The notes beneath the pieces are model-generated. The model did no database searches. It saw nothing but the letters and a program-made list of their open reading frames with translations, and was not told where the DNA came from. A DNA stretch of 64,000 nt from Nostoc sp. NIES-3756 (GTDB lineage: Bacteria; Cyanobacteriota; Cyanobacteriia; Cyanobacteriales; Nostocaceae): NCBI RefSeq assembly GCF_001548375.1, contig NZ_AP017295.1, positions 5,541,001 to 5,605,000 of the forward strand. Reading direction: 5' to 3'. Positions 17,028 to 26,022 of the stretch are shown one piece after another. The position numbers and the translations under genes were made by a program. The first letter of the stretch is position 1. Each line of letters opens with the position of its first letter.

Positions 17028-18344
17028 ATGTTATTAAAACGATCACTTCCTAAAGTTCGCTGGAAGTCTTGGGTCAAGCCTTGGCAACAATTAGACTGGA
17101 TACTATTTTTTTTGGCGGTTACGGTGAGCTTCTTTGGTGGTCTGATGATCCTCAGCACCGAACTGAAACAGCCTGTAACAGACTGGTGGTGGCACTGGCT
17201 AATTGCTGGTATTGGTGCTGTTATTGCTTTAACTTTGGCTCGTTGTCGTTACGAAAATCTTTTGCAATGGCATTGGGTTACTTATGCGTTGACTAATGCT
17301 AGTCTAATTGCCGTCATGGTTGCGGGTTCGAGTGCTAAAGGCGCACAACGTTGGTTGCCAATTGCGGGGTTTAATGTCCAACCTTCAGAGTTTGCCAAAA
17401 TTGGCATGATTATCACCCTAGCGGCTTTACTACACAAACGTACCGCCACTAGAATTGAGGATGTTTTTCGGGTTCTGGCAATTACTGCTGTGCCTTGGTT
17501 ATTAGTATTTGTCCAGCCAGATTTAGCTACATCTTTAGTTTTTGGTGCGATCGTTTTAGGGATGCTTTATTGGGCAAATGCTAACCCTGGTTGGTTAATC
17601 TTGATGATTTCGCCTATTGTTGCTGCCATATTGTTTAGCACTTCTTGGCCTTTAGCAGAACCAATAATTCTGTTTAAGGAAATTTTTGTGACACCTCTTG
17701 GTGTTATTTGGGCGATCGCAATGGGTATTTTAGGTTGGCTGACTCTTCCCTGGCGACGATTTAACTTAGGTGCATTGAGCGCATTGACTTTAAATTTGCT
17801 TGGCGGTGAATTAGGTATTTTTGCCTGGAACCATGTACTCAAGGAATACCAAAAAAATAGATTAACCGCATTTATCAACCCCGAACATGATCCTCTGGGT
17901 TCTGGATACCACCTGATTCAATCACGTATTGCCATTGGTGCTGGAGAAGTTTGGGGTTGGGGTCTGTTTAAAGGGCCAATGACGCAATTAAATTTTGTGC
18001 CTGAACAGCATACTGACTTTATTTTCTCCGCTGTAGGTGAAGAATTTGGTTTTTCTGGATGTTTAATTATTTTGTTTGTCTTCTGCTTAATTTGCTGGCG
18101 ACTACTGCATATAGCACAAACAGCCAAAGATAATTTTGGTTCTTTGTTAGCCATTGGTGTTTTATCGATGATTGTGTTTCAGTTAGTTGTAAATGTAGGT
18201 ATGAACGTAGGTTTAGCACCAGTAGCAGGTATTCCCCTACCTTGGATGAGTTATGGACGTTCTGCCATGCTGACCAATTTCATCTCCTTAGGGATAGTAG
18301 AATCGGTAGCAAACTTTCGACAGCGACAAAAGTATTATTTTTAG
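17028..18344 (+). CDS. rodA: Rod shape-determining lipid II polymerase RodA
   Basis: 438 residues with about ten hydrophobic segments. SEDS-family signatures: QRWLPIAGFNVQPSEFAKI, the FVQPDLATSL motif with the catalytic Asp, PEHTDFIFSAVGEE-like sequence (PEQHTDFIFSAVGEEFG), and the final GIPLPWMSYGRSAMLTN. RodA polymerises glycan strands for lateral wall growth with a class B PBP. It differs from FtsW by the GxGLFKGPMTQLNFVPEQ segment. No mre or PBP gene is adjacent. It carries a small extension at the N-terminus. Confidence 0.93.
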   Translation: MLLKRSLPKVRWKSWVKPWQQLDWILFFLAVTVSFFGGLMILSTELKQPVTDWWWHWLIAGIGAVIALTLARCRYENLLQWHWVTYALTNASLIAVMVAGSSAKGAQRWLPIAGFNVQPSEFAKIGMIITLAALLHKRTATRIEDVFRVLAITAVPWLLVFVQPDLATSLVFGAIVLGMLYWANANPGWLILMISPIVAAILFSTSWPLAEPIILFKEIFVTPLGVIWAIAMGILGWLTLPWRRFNLGALSALTLNLLGGELGIFAWNHVLKEYQKNRLTAFINPEHDPLGSGYHLIQSRIAIGAGEVWGWGLFKGPMTQLNFVPEQHTDFIFSAVGEEFGFSGCLIILFVFCLICWRLLHIAQTAKDNFGSLLAIGVLSMIVFQLVVNVGMNVGLAPVAGIPLPWMSYGRSAMLTNFISLGIVESVANFRQRQKYYF

Positions 18345-18455
18345 TCATTAGTCATTAGTCATTAGTCATTAGTTGAAGCCTCAAGATAAGGTTTTGAACT
18401 ATTAACCATAGACTATAAACTATGAACTATTGACTGTGGACTATTGACTATGGAC
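18344..18455. repeat. Short tandem heptamer repeats
   Basis: Four gtcatta units directly after the rodA stop, then cta-tgaacta and tggacta units up to about 18455, just before ndhS. Confidence 0.75.
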
Positions 18456-18504
18456 TCCTCACAAGTATTAAGCTAGAAACAGGAAGTAAGCGAGGCAATC
18501 AATC

Positions 18505-18702
18505 ATGATCCTACCTGGAGCAACTGTTCGAGTCACAAATTCCAACGATACTTATTATCGCTACGAAGGACTAGTACAACGGGTAACTGATGGCAAAGTA
18601 GCTGTTTTGTTTGAAGGCGGTAATTGGGACAAGCTCATTACCTTCCGTCTATCAGAACTTGAACCTGTAGAAGTCACCGCCGGGAAGAAGAAAGGAAAAT
18701 AA
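18505..18702 (+). CDS. ndhS: NAD(P)H dehydrogenase-like complex 1 subunit S
   Basis: 65 residues: [55 protein letters not shown] and a basic tail. This is the SH3-like NdhS subunit (DUF3252) that helps ferredoxin dock on the thylakoid NDH-1 complex, which runs cyclic electron flow and respiration. AGGAAG and GAGG lie upstream of the ATG. It stands alone, as usual for this subunit in cyanobacteria. Confidence 0.9.
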   Translation: MILPGATVRVTNSNDTYYRYEGLVQRVTDGKVAVLFEGGNWDKLITFRLSELEPVEVTAGKKKGK

Positions 18703-18775
18703 TTTAGTCCAGAGTCAATAGTCAATAGTCCAATGCTGTTGACTGTTGACTGTTGACTATTGACTCTTAAATATT

Positions 18776-19432
18776 ATGCGCCTCCCTTTACCACAATTTG
18801 ATAAAAGCGATCGCCATCCTAGCCACATTGCTGAGGTGATCGAAACTACTAGTACTGAATTTTTGGCACAGTGTCTGGAACCGGAAGATTTGACTTTTCC
18901 GTCGATGCCGCCGTTTGGTAGTTGGGTATGTGCTGTAGATGAAGAATCCGGTAATCAAGTTTATGCAGTAGTATATCATGCTACTACTATGCCCGTGGAT
19001 TCAGTACACCGAGCCGTGGCGATGGGAATGTCGTTGCAAGATTTGCGTGAGGAACAGCCCCAAATATTTGCCATGCTGAAGACGGAATTTCGCGCTGCGA
19101 TCGTGGGATTTAAGCAGTCGTCAACTGCACCTAATGGCAATGGTAGAATGTATCAGTATTTACCACCACGTCCGCCACAAATTCACCAGGCTGTATACCA
19201 GTGTGAACCAAAAGTTATAGTTGAATTTACCCAAGAACTAGAATTTTTACGGACATTACTATCAATCAATGGTGCGCCAGTAGAATCATTAACCGCCGCC
19301 GCTATTCGTGAAGTCTACCAATTACGCAAAGCAGATCGGGAATGGCTAATCAAAGCTGGGCGCACTTTAAGCGTACTCTTAAAAGACGACTATGATCGCC
19401 TAAGGTTTATTTTGAGTCAAATTCATCCTTAG
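18776..19432 (+). CDS. HAS-barrel domain protein, conserved in cyanobacteria
   Basis: 218 residues. The first 115 residues form a HAS-barrel-like beta domain (HIAEVIETTSTEFLAQCLE, PPFGSWVCAVDEESG, VYAVVYHATTMPVD). The C-terminal part is helical (REVYQLRKADREWLIKAGRTL, LLKDDYDRLRFILSQ). The barrel is the type found at the N-terminus of HerA ATPases, one of which lies at 2549-4282. Whether the two proteins interact is not known. It follows ndhS with only a heptamer-repeat spacer of about 70 bases. Confidence 0.7.
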   Translation: MRLPLPQFDKSDRHPSHIAEVIETTSTEFLAQCLEPEDLTFPSMPPFGSWVCAVDEESGNQVYAVVYHATTMPVDSVHRAVAMGMSLQDLREEQPQIFAMLKTEFRAAIVGFKQSSTAPNGNGRMYQYLPPRPPQIHQAVYQCEPKVIVEFTQELEFLRTLLSINGAPVESLTAAAIREVYQLRKADREWLIKAGRTLSVLLKDDYDRLRFILSQIHP

Positions 19433-19435
19433 TTA

Positions 19436-19471
<36 letters not shown>

Positions 19472-19720
19472 AAGGCAGGAGGCAGAACTCTTGAATTTTG
19501 AATTGATTACTCCCTTGTCTCCCCTGTCCTCTGCTTCCCTATCTCCCTCATCTCCCTTGTCTCTCCTATCTCCCCCCACTTCCTCATCTCCCCATCCCCT
19601 AAGTACTTAAGTTAAGGCTTCTTTATTTTTTACGGGGTAGCTGTCAGAGTTATGTATTATTGATCGGATGACTACCTCAGGGGAATCTCCGCTTTACCGT
19701 CGCCCTCCCAAATTCCACTT

Positions 19721-21862
19721 ATGGAACTCTTATCATCAGTTCTGGCTCTAGAACCAACTTCTCAGGTTCTGGGTAAGGAACCAATTGTTCCCTTTGCAAT
19801 TTTACTAGTAATCCTCTTAGTTGTTCCCACTCTTTTTGAAAGGTTGAGATTACCCGCAATAGTGGGTCTAGTTCTCGCTGGATTAGTATTGGGGCCATCG
19901 GGTTGGAATCTCCTAAATACGGAATCCCCGATGATTAGCCTGGTGTCGAATATTGGTTTAGTTTATTTAATGTTTGTTGCAGGTTTAGAAGTAGACTTGG
20001 AATTGTGGCGACGGCAAAGAAGACGGGCGTTTGGATATGGTTGCTTTAGTTTTGCTGTGCCATTGCTAACAGGTGTTTTGGTAGGACGGATTTTTAACTT
20101 TAGTTGGAATGCTTCAATATTAATTGGTTCCGTCCTGGCTTCTCATACGCTATTAGCTTACCCCATCATCAACCGTTTAGGTGTCATTAATAACCGATCA
20201 GTTACAACTACGATTGGTGCTACAGTTTTTACAGATATTAGCTCACTATTAGTATTAGCAATTTGCATCCCAACCTTTCAACAGGGTATATCTAATTTTT
20301 CGCAAATATTACCCCTACTAGGTTGGTTAATTAGTTATTCCATAGTAATTTTGCTGGGTTTCGATTGGTTGGGGAAAGAGTTTTTTCGGCGTTCGGGAGA
20401 CGATGAGGGCAAAAAGTTTTTATTTGTGTTGCTAACTGTGTTTTTGGCAGTTGTAGTAGCTCAATTTATCGGTGTTGAAAGGATTTTAGGGGCATTTTTA
20501 GCAGGGTTGGCAGTTAATGAAGCTGTTGGCGAAGGGCCTGTAAAAGAAAAGATAATTTTTATTGGTAGTGTTTTATTTATCCCGATTTTTTTTATTAACC
20601 TTGGTTTGCTGATTGATGTGCCTGGGTTAATTCATAATCTTGCTATTCTTAAACTAACTTCGTTGATTTTAGTTGGCTTGATTGTTAGTAAATTTATTGC
20701 CGCTTGGTTAGCCAAATTTTTCTATGGCTATAGTTGGCAAGAAATGTTAACTATCTGGTCACTATCTATACCCCAGGTAAGTACAACATTAGCCGCAACT
20801 TTTGTGGCATATCAAGTACGCTTACTATCGGTAGATGTTTTAACTAGTATAGTTTTCTTAATGTTACTAACTGTAACGGTAGGGCCATTACTTACTAGTC
20901 GTACAGCAGTGGCTTTAACTACGCCCCCAGTAACAGAAGCAGTTACCACGTTACCAGAGCAAAACGTAGCGGAAATCCACAATAGTGATTTTACTATCGT
21001 TGTACCTGTTTATAATCCTCACACACAGCAATATTTGGTAGAGATGGCGGCCTTGCTGGCTAGTCAAGCTAAAGGGCGAATTGTACCATTAGCGATCGCC
21101 ACGGCTGCGGCACACATGGATGCACCTCAATTAGAAACTACGCTACAAAAAAGTGAGCGGTTACTAGCAAAAGCTACAGCCCACAGCCAAGCTTTAGGTG
21201 TGGAAGCATCACCCTTACTACGCATTGATGATGCTTTTGCGTCGGGAATTAGTAGAGCCGCTAGGGAACAAAAAGCCAGTTTAATTGTGATGGGTTGGGG
21301 TAAACGTACAGGATTAAGGGCGCGGTTATTTGGCAATGTGATTGATAATGTACTGTGGTCGTCTCATTGTCCTGTTGCTGTAACACGTCTGGTAGAATCA
21401 CCGAAAAAAATTCAACGTATTCTAGTACCTGTAGAAAACTTAATTACACCAACGCTACAACCAGTGCAATTTGCCCAGATGTTAGCAGAAGCAAATCAAG
21501 CTCAGGTGACAGTATTGAATGTGTGCGATCGCCGCACGAGTTCTAGTAAAATTGCCGCACGGCGATCGCAACTTGCTTCGCTAGTGGCAAAATTAGCCTT
21601 ACCTAATTCACCAGAAATTCAAATTATTGCCCATGAAAATGCTGCTCAAGCCATTCTGCAAGCAGCAAGACTATACGACTTAGTAGTTTTACCCTTTATC
21701 CGTAACCGCACCAGCCCAGGAAGTTTAGTCCTAAGTGATGTCACAACCCAACTAGCCAGCCAACTCACTTGTTCTATCATCATGTTGGGAGAACCACAGC
21801 GCTTGCAAACACCGGCAATTACACCAGGAGTTTCTAATCCGGCGACTGTTGTGAATGGATGA
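19721..21862 (+). CDS. CPA2-family cation:proton antiporter with C-terminal UspA domains
   Basis: 713 residues. About 12 transmembrane segments in the first 400 residues carry CPA2 signatures: LRLPAIVGLVLAGLVLGPSG, the extended ASHTLLAYPIINRLG, and VFTDISSLLVLAI with the transport Asp. Residues about 425-690 hold two universal-stress-protein-like halves (SDFTIVVPVYNP, then ASLIVMGWGKRTGLRARLFG and a second copy ending LYDLVVLPFIRNR). The cytoplasmic Usp part probably senses nucleotide or stress and gates Na+ or K+/H+ exchange; the ion is not readable from sequence. Confidence 0.9.
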   Translation: MELLSSVLALEPTSQVLGKEPIVPFAILLVILLVVPTLFERLRLPAIVGLVLAGLVLGPSGWNLLNTESPMISLVSNIGLVYLMFVAGLEVDLELWRRQRRRAFGYGCFSFAVPLLTGVLVGRIFNFSWNASILIGSVLASHTLLAYPIINRLGVINNRSVTTTIGATVFTDISSLLVLAICIPTFQQGISNFSQILPLLGWLISYSIVILLGFDWLGKEFFRRSGDDEGKKFLFVLLTVFLAVVVAQFIGVERILGAFLAGLAVNEAVGEGPVKEKIIFIGSVLFIPIFFINLGLLIDVPGLIHNLAILKLTSLILVGLIVSKFIAAWLAKFFYGYSWQEMLTIWSLSIPQVSTTLAATFVAYQVRLLSVDVLTSIVFLMLLTVTVGPLLTSRTAVALTTPPVTEAVTTLPEQNVAEIHNSDFTIVVPVYNPHTQQYLVEMAALLASQAKGRIVPLAIATAAAHMDAPQLETTLQKSERLLAKATAHSQALGVEASPLLRIDDAFASGISRAAREQKASLIVMGWGKRTGLRARLFGNVIDNVLWSSHCPVAVTRLVESPKKIQRILVPVENLITPTLQPVQFAQMLAEANQAQVTVLNVCDRRTSSSKIAARRSQLASLVAKLALPNSPEIQIIAHENAAQAILQAARLYDLVVLPFIRNRTSPGSLVLSDVTTQLASQLTCSIIMLGEPQRLQTPAITPGVSNPATVVNG

Positions 21863-22229
21863 GGACGATGGGGGAGATGAGGGAGAAGTTTTACTCCTAA
21901 CTCATCACTCACTACTCAGCACGCGCCAAACGCGCCGCTACCACTAACGGCACTCACGCCTCCTGCTATATTTATTGCTTACTTTCATAACACTTTATTT
22001 TGTTGAAGATTTGATGAAGTATGAGTTAAAACAAACAAAATACTTGATGATTTTTGTTATTTTCTAAAGGAATTAGATTTACAAAAATTTAAAAATGTAA
22101 ATAAATGTAAATCTAAGCAATGAGAAATCTGGAATTAGTCTTATACGTGCTGTATTGTCATATCTGGGCTAAATTGTTTGAAAACAAAATCAAAAGTGAC
22201 CAACAATATCTGTAAGTAACTGGGAAAAT
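21863..22229. other. Intergenic region before the UDP-sugar genes
   Basis: About 370 bases. It holds low-complexity gatgggggagatgag sequence, an inverted GCGGTAGCGGCGCG-type element at 21921-21948, and AT-rich sequence that should contain the promoter for the downstream sugar-nucleotide pair. Confidence 0.5.
21921..21948. repeat. GCGGTAGCGGCGCG dispersed element, copy 3 (inverted)
   Basis: Reading the minus strand gives the same core as 12460-12484, again flanked by gagtgc and gtgctgag sequences. Confidence 0.6.
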
Positions 22230-23165
22230 ATGAGAATTTTGGTGACAGGCGGTGCGGGGTTTATTGGTTCTCATCTAATTGACAGACTAATACCTGAAGG
22301 CCATGAAGTTATTTGCTTAGACAATTTCTATACAGGCGACAAGCGCAATATTCAAAAATGGATGAATCATCCACAATTTGAACTCATCCGCCATGACATC
22401 ACTGAACCAATTCGTTTAGAAGTAGATCAAATTTATCATTTGGCTTGCCCAGCTTCTCCAGTACATTATCAGTACAACCCCGTAAAAACCGTTAAAACTA
22501 ACGTTATGGGTACACTGAATATGTTGGGGTTGGCCAAACGTGTTAAAGCAAGATTTTTCTTAGCCTCTACTAGTGAAGTATACGGTGATCCGGAGATACA
22601 TCCCCAAACAGAAGAGTATAGAGGTAACGTCAATCCTATTGGTATCCGTTCGTGCTATGACGAAGGGAAAAGAATAGCCGAAACCCTGGCATTTGATTAC
22701 TACAGACAGAATAAAGTTGATATTCGCGTTGTGCGTATATTTAACACCTATGGCCCCAGGATGTTAGAAAATGACGGGCGGGTGGTAAGTAATTTTATTG
22801 TTCAAGCCTTGCGGGGAACACCTCTGACTGTGTACGGAGATGGTTCACAAACTCGTAGTTTCTGCTACGTATCCGACTTAGTAGAAGGTTTTATCCGCTT
22901 GATGAATAGTGACTATGTAGGGCCAGTTAATTTAGGAAATCCTGGTGAATACACTATTCTTGAATTGGCGCAAGCTGTGCAAAATTTGATTAATCCAGAC
23001 GCACAGATCAAATTTGAACCTTTGCCTGCTGATGATCCACGTCGTCGCCAGCCAGATATTACCAAAGCCAGAACCTTGTTAAATTGGGAACCTACTATTC
23101 CTCTAACAGAAGGGTTAAAACTGACGATAGAAGATTTCCGCGATCGCATCAAGAGTGCCGTCTAG
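22230..23165 (+). CDS. UDP-glucuronate decarboxylase (UDP-xylose synthase type SDR)
   Basis: 311 residues of extended SDR type: NAD-binding [11 protein letters not shown] at 7-17, the family-specific [28 protein letters not shown], and the YxxxK pair in [11 protein letters not shown]. It should convert UDP-glucuronate to UDP-xylose. The next gene makes UDP-glucuronate, so the pair supplies UDP-GlcA and UDP-Xyl for exopolysaccharide or envelope glycans. The gap between them is about 125 bases with no terminator, consistent with one operon. Confidence 0.92.
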   Translation: MRILVTGGAGFIGSHLIDRLIPEGHEVICLDNFYTGDKRNIQKWMNHPQFELIRHDITEPIRLEVDQIYHLACPASPVHYQYNPVKTVKTNVMGTLNMLGLAKRVKARFFLASTSEVYGDPEIHPQTEEYRGNVNPIGIRSCYDEGKRIAETLAFDYYRQNKVDIRVVRIFNTYGPRMLENDGRVVSNFIVQALRGTPLTVYGDGSQTRSFCYVSDLVEGFIRLMNSDYVGPVNLGNPGEYTILELAQAVQNLINPDAQIKFEPLPADDPRRRQPDITKARTLLNWEPTIPLTEGLKLTIEDFRDRIKSAV

Positions 23166-23290
23166 GATACAGGCTTCTCCATAGCCTGAAATGCTGTTCT
23201 CAGCAGCAGTGTCATCTGAAACTAATATTTAAGTTTCATCTCAACAAAGTCTTTGTTTTAAAAATCACCCCAAGTGAGGAGTTAAACAAA

Positions 23291-24676
23291 ATGCGTGTAT
23301 GTGTAATCGGTACTGGCTATGTTGGCTTAGTTACAGGAGCTTGTTTGGCTCACATCGGGCATGATGTGATTTGTGTAGATAATAACGAAGAAAAAGTCAA
23401 GATCATGAAGGCTGGGCAATCACCCATATTTGAGCCTGGACTTTCAGAAATTATGCAGTCGGCTATCCAAACCGGGAAAATTGAGTTTACCACAGATTTG
23501 GCAGCAGGGGTAGCCCACGGAGAAATATTATTTATTGCTGTTGGTACACCACCTTTACCTACTGGTGAAAGCGATACCCGCTATGTTGAAGCTGTAGCCC
23601 GTGGTATTGGTGCAAACCTAAATGATGGTTATAAAGTAATTGTTAATAAATCTACAGTACCCATTGGTTCCGGTGACTGGGTGCGGATGATTGTTCTTGA
23701 TGGGATTGCTGAACGTCAAAAAACCCTCGTAACCGCAGGTGCTGGGGTTGAAGATAGATTACCTGAACTACCTCAATTTGATGTAGTTAGTAACCCAGAG
23801 TTCTTACGCGAAGGTTCAGCAGTATATGACACTTTCAACCCTGATCGCATCGTTTTAGGTGGTAATAGCCCCAGAGCGATCGCCTTGATGGAACAGTTAT
23901 ACGCCCCTATTGTTGAGCGTAAATTTGCTGAAAATCAATCTTTACCCCCTGTACCCATCCTGGCTACAGACCTAAGTTCCGCAGAAATGATTAAGTACGC
24001 GGCTAACGCTTTCTTAGCAACTAAGATTAGTTTCATCAACGAGGTCGCTAACATTTGCGATCGCGTTGGTGCTGATGTGACCCAAGTCGCCAAAGGTATT
24101 GGTTTAGACTCTCGCATCGGTAATAAGTTCTTACAAGCTGGTATTGGTTGGGGTGGTTCCTGCTTCCCCAAAGACGTATCTGCGCTCATTCACACAGCCG
24201 ACGATTATGGCTATGAAACCCAGCTATTAAAAGCTGCTGTTAGCGTTAACGAACGTCAACGCTTGATTGCGCTAGAAAAACTCCAGCAAGTCCTAAAAAT
24301 CCTCAAGGGTAAAACAGTTGGTCTACTCGGTTTGACCTTTAAGCCAGATACAGACGACTTACGCGATGCACCTGCACTAAACTTAATTGAGCAACTCAAT
24401 CGCTTAGGTGCTAAAGTCAAAGCCTATGACCCCATCGTTTCCCAAACTGGTATGCGTCATGGTCTTTCTGGTGTATTGGTAGAAACTGATGCCGAGCGTT
24501 TAGCAGATGGTTGTGATGCTTTAGTACTTGTAACCGAGTGGAAACAGTTTAGCACCCTCGACTACGCTAAGATGGCGCAGTTAATGAATAACGCTGTGAT
24601 TATCGACGGTCGTAACTTCCTTGACCCCGAAATTATGGTACGCGCAGGATTCCAATATGTAGGTGTTGGCAGATAG
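23291..24676 (+). CDS. UDP-glucose 6-dehydrogenase
   Basis: 461 residues from the ATG at 23291, preceded by GAGGAG; an open frame extends upstream into the previous gene but is not used. NAD-binding IGTGYVGLVTGACLAHIGHD opens the protein. The catalytic cysteine is in GIGWGGSCFPKD, and KPDTDDLRDAPAL is the UDP-binding region. It oxidises UDP-glucose to UDP-glucuronate, the substrate of the preceding decarboxylase. A clear terminator follows 40 bases after the stop, ending the operon. Confidence 0.95.
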   Translation: MRVCVIGTGYVGLVTGACLAHIGHDVICVDNNEEKVKIMKAGQSPIFEPGLSEIMQSAIQTGKIEFTTDLAAGVAHGEILFIAVGTPPLPTGESDTRYVEAVARGIGANLNDGYKVIVNKSTVPIGSGDWVRMIVLDGIAERQKTLVTAGAGVEDRLPELPQFDVVSNPEFLREGSAVYDTFNPDRIVLGGNSPRAIALMEQLYAPIVERKFAENQSLPPVPILATDLSSAEMIKYAANAFLATKISFINEVANICDRVGADVTQVAKGIGLDSRIGNKFLQAGIGWGGSCFPKDVSALIHTADDYGYETQLLKAAVSVNERQRLIALEKLQQVLKILKGKTVGLLGLTFKPDTDDLRDAPALNLIEQLNRLGAKVKAYDPIVSQTGMRHGLSGVLVETDAERLADGCDALVLVTEWKQFSTLDYAKMAQLMNNAVIIDGRNFLDPEIMVRAGFQYVGVGR

Positions 24677-24715
24677 AACAATTCCTGAAGGATTTAAGTA
24701 AATAAATTATTCCAT

Positions 24716-24750
24716 ATACCGCTTAGAAAAGACTAGGCGGTATTTATTTT
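24716..24750 (+). terminator. Terminator of the UDP-sugar operon
   Basis: Arms ATACCGCTTAG (24716-24726) and CTAGGCGGTAT (24733-24743) pair with one G-U, followed by a T-rich run. Confidence 0.85.
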
Positions 24751-24980
24751 TTCAGCCTTGCTGATTTATAAAACCAATTCAAAAAATCCTTGTAACACAT
24801 CCATTATCTGTAGGGGCGCATCAGTGTTATGTAAACCGCCCAGTTCGGCAAGGCTTGATATATTTGGTTTTTGAAGTACTTTTGCGTCAACGTGAGACTA
24901 AAGTAGCTTTTGAGCGATCGCTTTGTCAAGATTAATATCCAAAAAACACGTAATCCCACTATGTTGAGAACTATTAAAAT

Positions 24981-25315
24981 CTATTGATGAAGGTAATTCT
25001 GAACTAGATGTTGATTGAGTTTGGGCATGAAGTTGAAAATAAGTAGCCTGAATGCTCTAATTACATCTCCACTCTCACCCTCCGGGTTCGCAATCGCTTC
25101 AAGTCGGCAAAGCCGCCCAACGCGCTGCTCACCATCTAGGCTATCTGCTAACACTAATTTAATTTTGAAACCCCATTCTGCCAACTCTTGAATAATCTCT
25201 ATCGCTATTTGGGGCTTGCTCTTATATTTATCGCCTTCTTTTAAGCGATTTTTCGGTTTAAATATTTGGAACATTAAAGGATAAGTAATCCCATCTACTA
25301 CACCATAAGCATTTA
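24981..25315 (-). pseudogene. IS701-family transposase fragment
   Basis: The minus strand encodes NAYGVVDGITYPLMFQIF, PKNRLKEGDKYKSKPQIA and KIKLVLADSLDGE, the central DDE region of IS701-type transposases with the LADSLYGES catalytic Asp motif altered. Both gene ends are missing. A 49-base GC-rich element (25079-25127) is inserted in frame inside that motif with a 5-base flanking duplication. The first 50 bases after the internal ATG recur at 28911-28960 in opposite orientation. Confidence 0.75.
25079..25127. repeat. 49-base insertion element within the transposase fragment
   Basis: Flanked by CTCAC on both sides (25074-25078 and 25128-25132). Removing it with one copy restores the LADSLYGES-type codons, apart from one Tyr to Asp change. 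Shares GATTGCGAAC and CCCGnAGG with 16813-16868. Confidence 0.7.
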
Positions 25316-26022
25316 CGGATACTATTCATTATTGCCATCACCGCCGTAAGAAGTATGCGCTCAAGTGAAAACCTCTGCCATAAGAGAGATGGTTTTATTT
25401 AAAGTGTTTTTTTAAATCAAGGTAATCAACAAAGACAAGCAAAGCTTACGATACAGTTCATAGATTATAGATTGAGTACGGCAAGAATGATCTTGTATCT
25501 TGTTGCTGAATTGATGACTGATTTTGAGTGTGAAAGAAGTAAATTTGTTAGAGACTTTGCTATTAGCTTTCTAACAGATTGATATGCAATCAAGTATAGC
25601 TGGGAAGAAATCAAAATAGTTCGATGTATTTTTAGTGTGGACATACCATATGGAGTAATTTTCTTGATTATTAGGTTGCTTATATTTGTGGGCTGTCTTA
25701 AAACTGTATTTTAATCAAAAGAGAATTTCACATGAGCATGGGAACTCCAATAAATTTCTTAAATAAAGAGCAAAAAGAGCGAAAAAAGAGATAAAAACCA
25801 AAAAACAACAGTCAATTGCTAGTAAGATTGTAGAAGTAAAATTCTAGTTAGTAAAACTCATTTAATTGATTAATTTTGTTCATTTATTAACAATCGATAG
25901 CGCCCACTTTTTTTACATTTGATTTTGTTTAAATACCGATATATCTTTTGGTTTACCCCAGTAACATTGAGTTTGTAGTCCAACCTAAAACTTATCAAAA
26001 CGCTAAAACTCACAGAGAAAAA
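25316..26022. other. AT-rich region upstream of the repeat protein
   Basis: About 700 bases. A weak hairpin near 25366-25400 (AAAACC with GGTTTT and a T-rich tail) could be a terminator relic. A 20-codon open frame starts at the ATG at 25732 (MSMGTPINFLNKEQKERKKR) without a ribosome-binding site. I see no other coding or RNA signal; the promoter of the large gene should be here. Confidence 0.4.

Noticed and set aside
25732..25794. 20-codon frame before the large repeat protein
   Set aside because: Too short, no ribosome-binding site; could be a leader peptide but nothing supports it.
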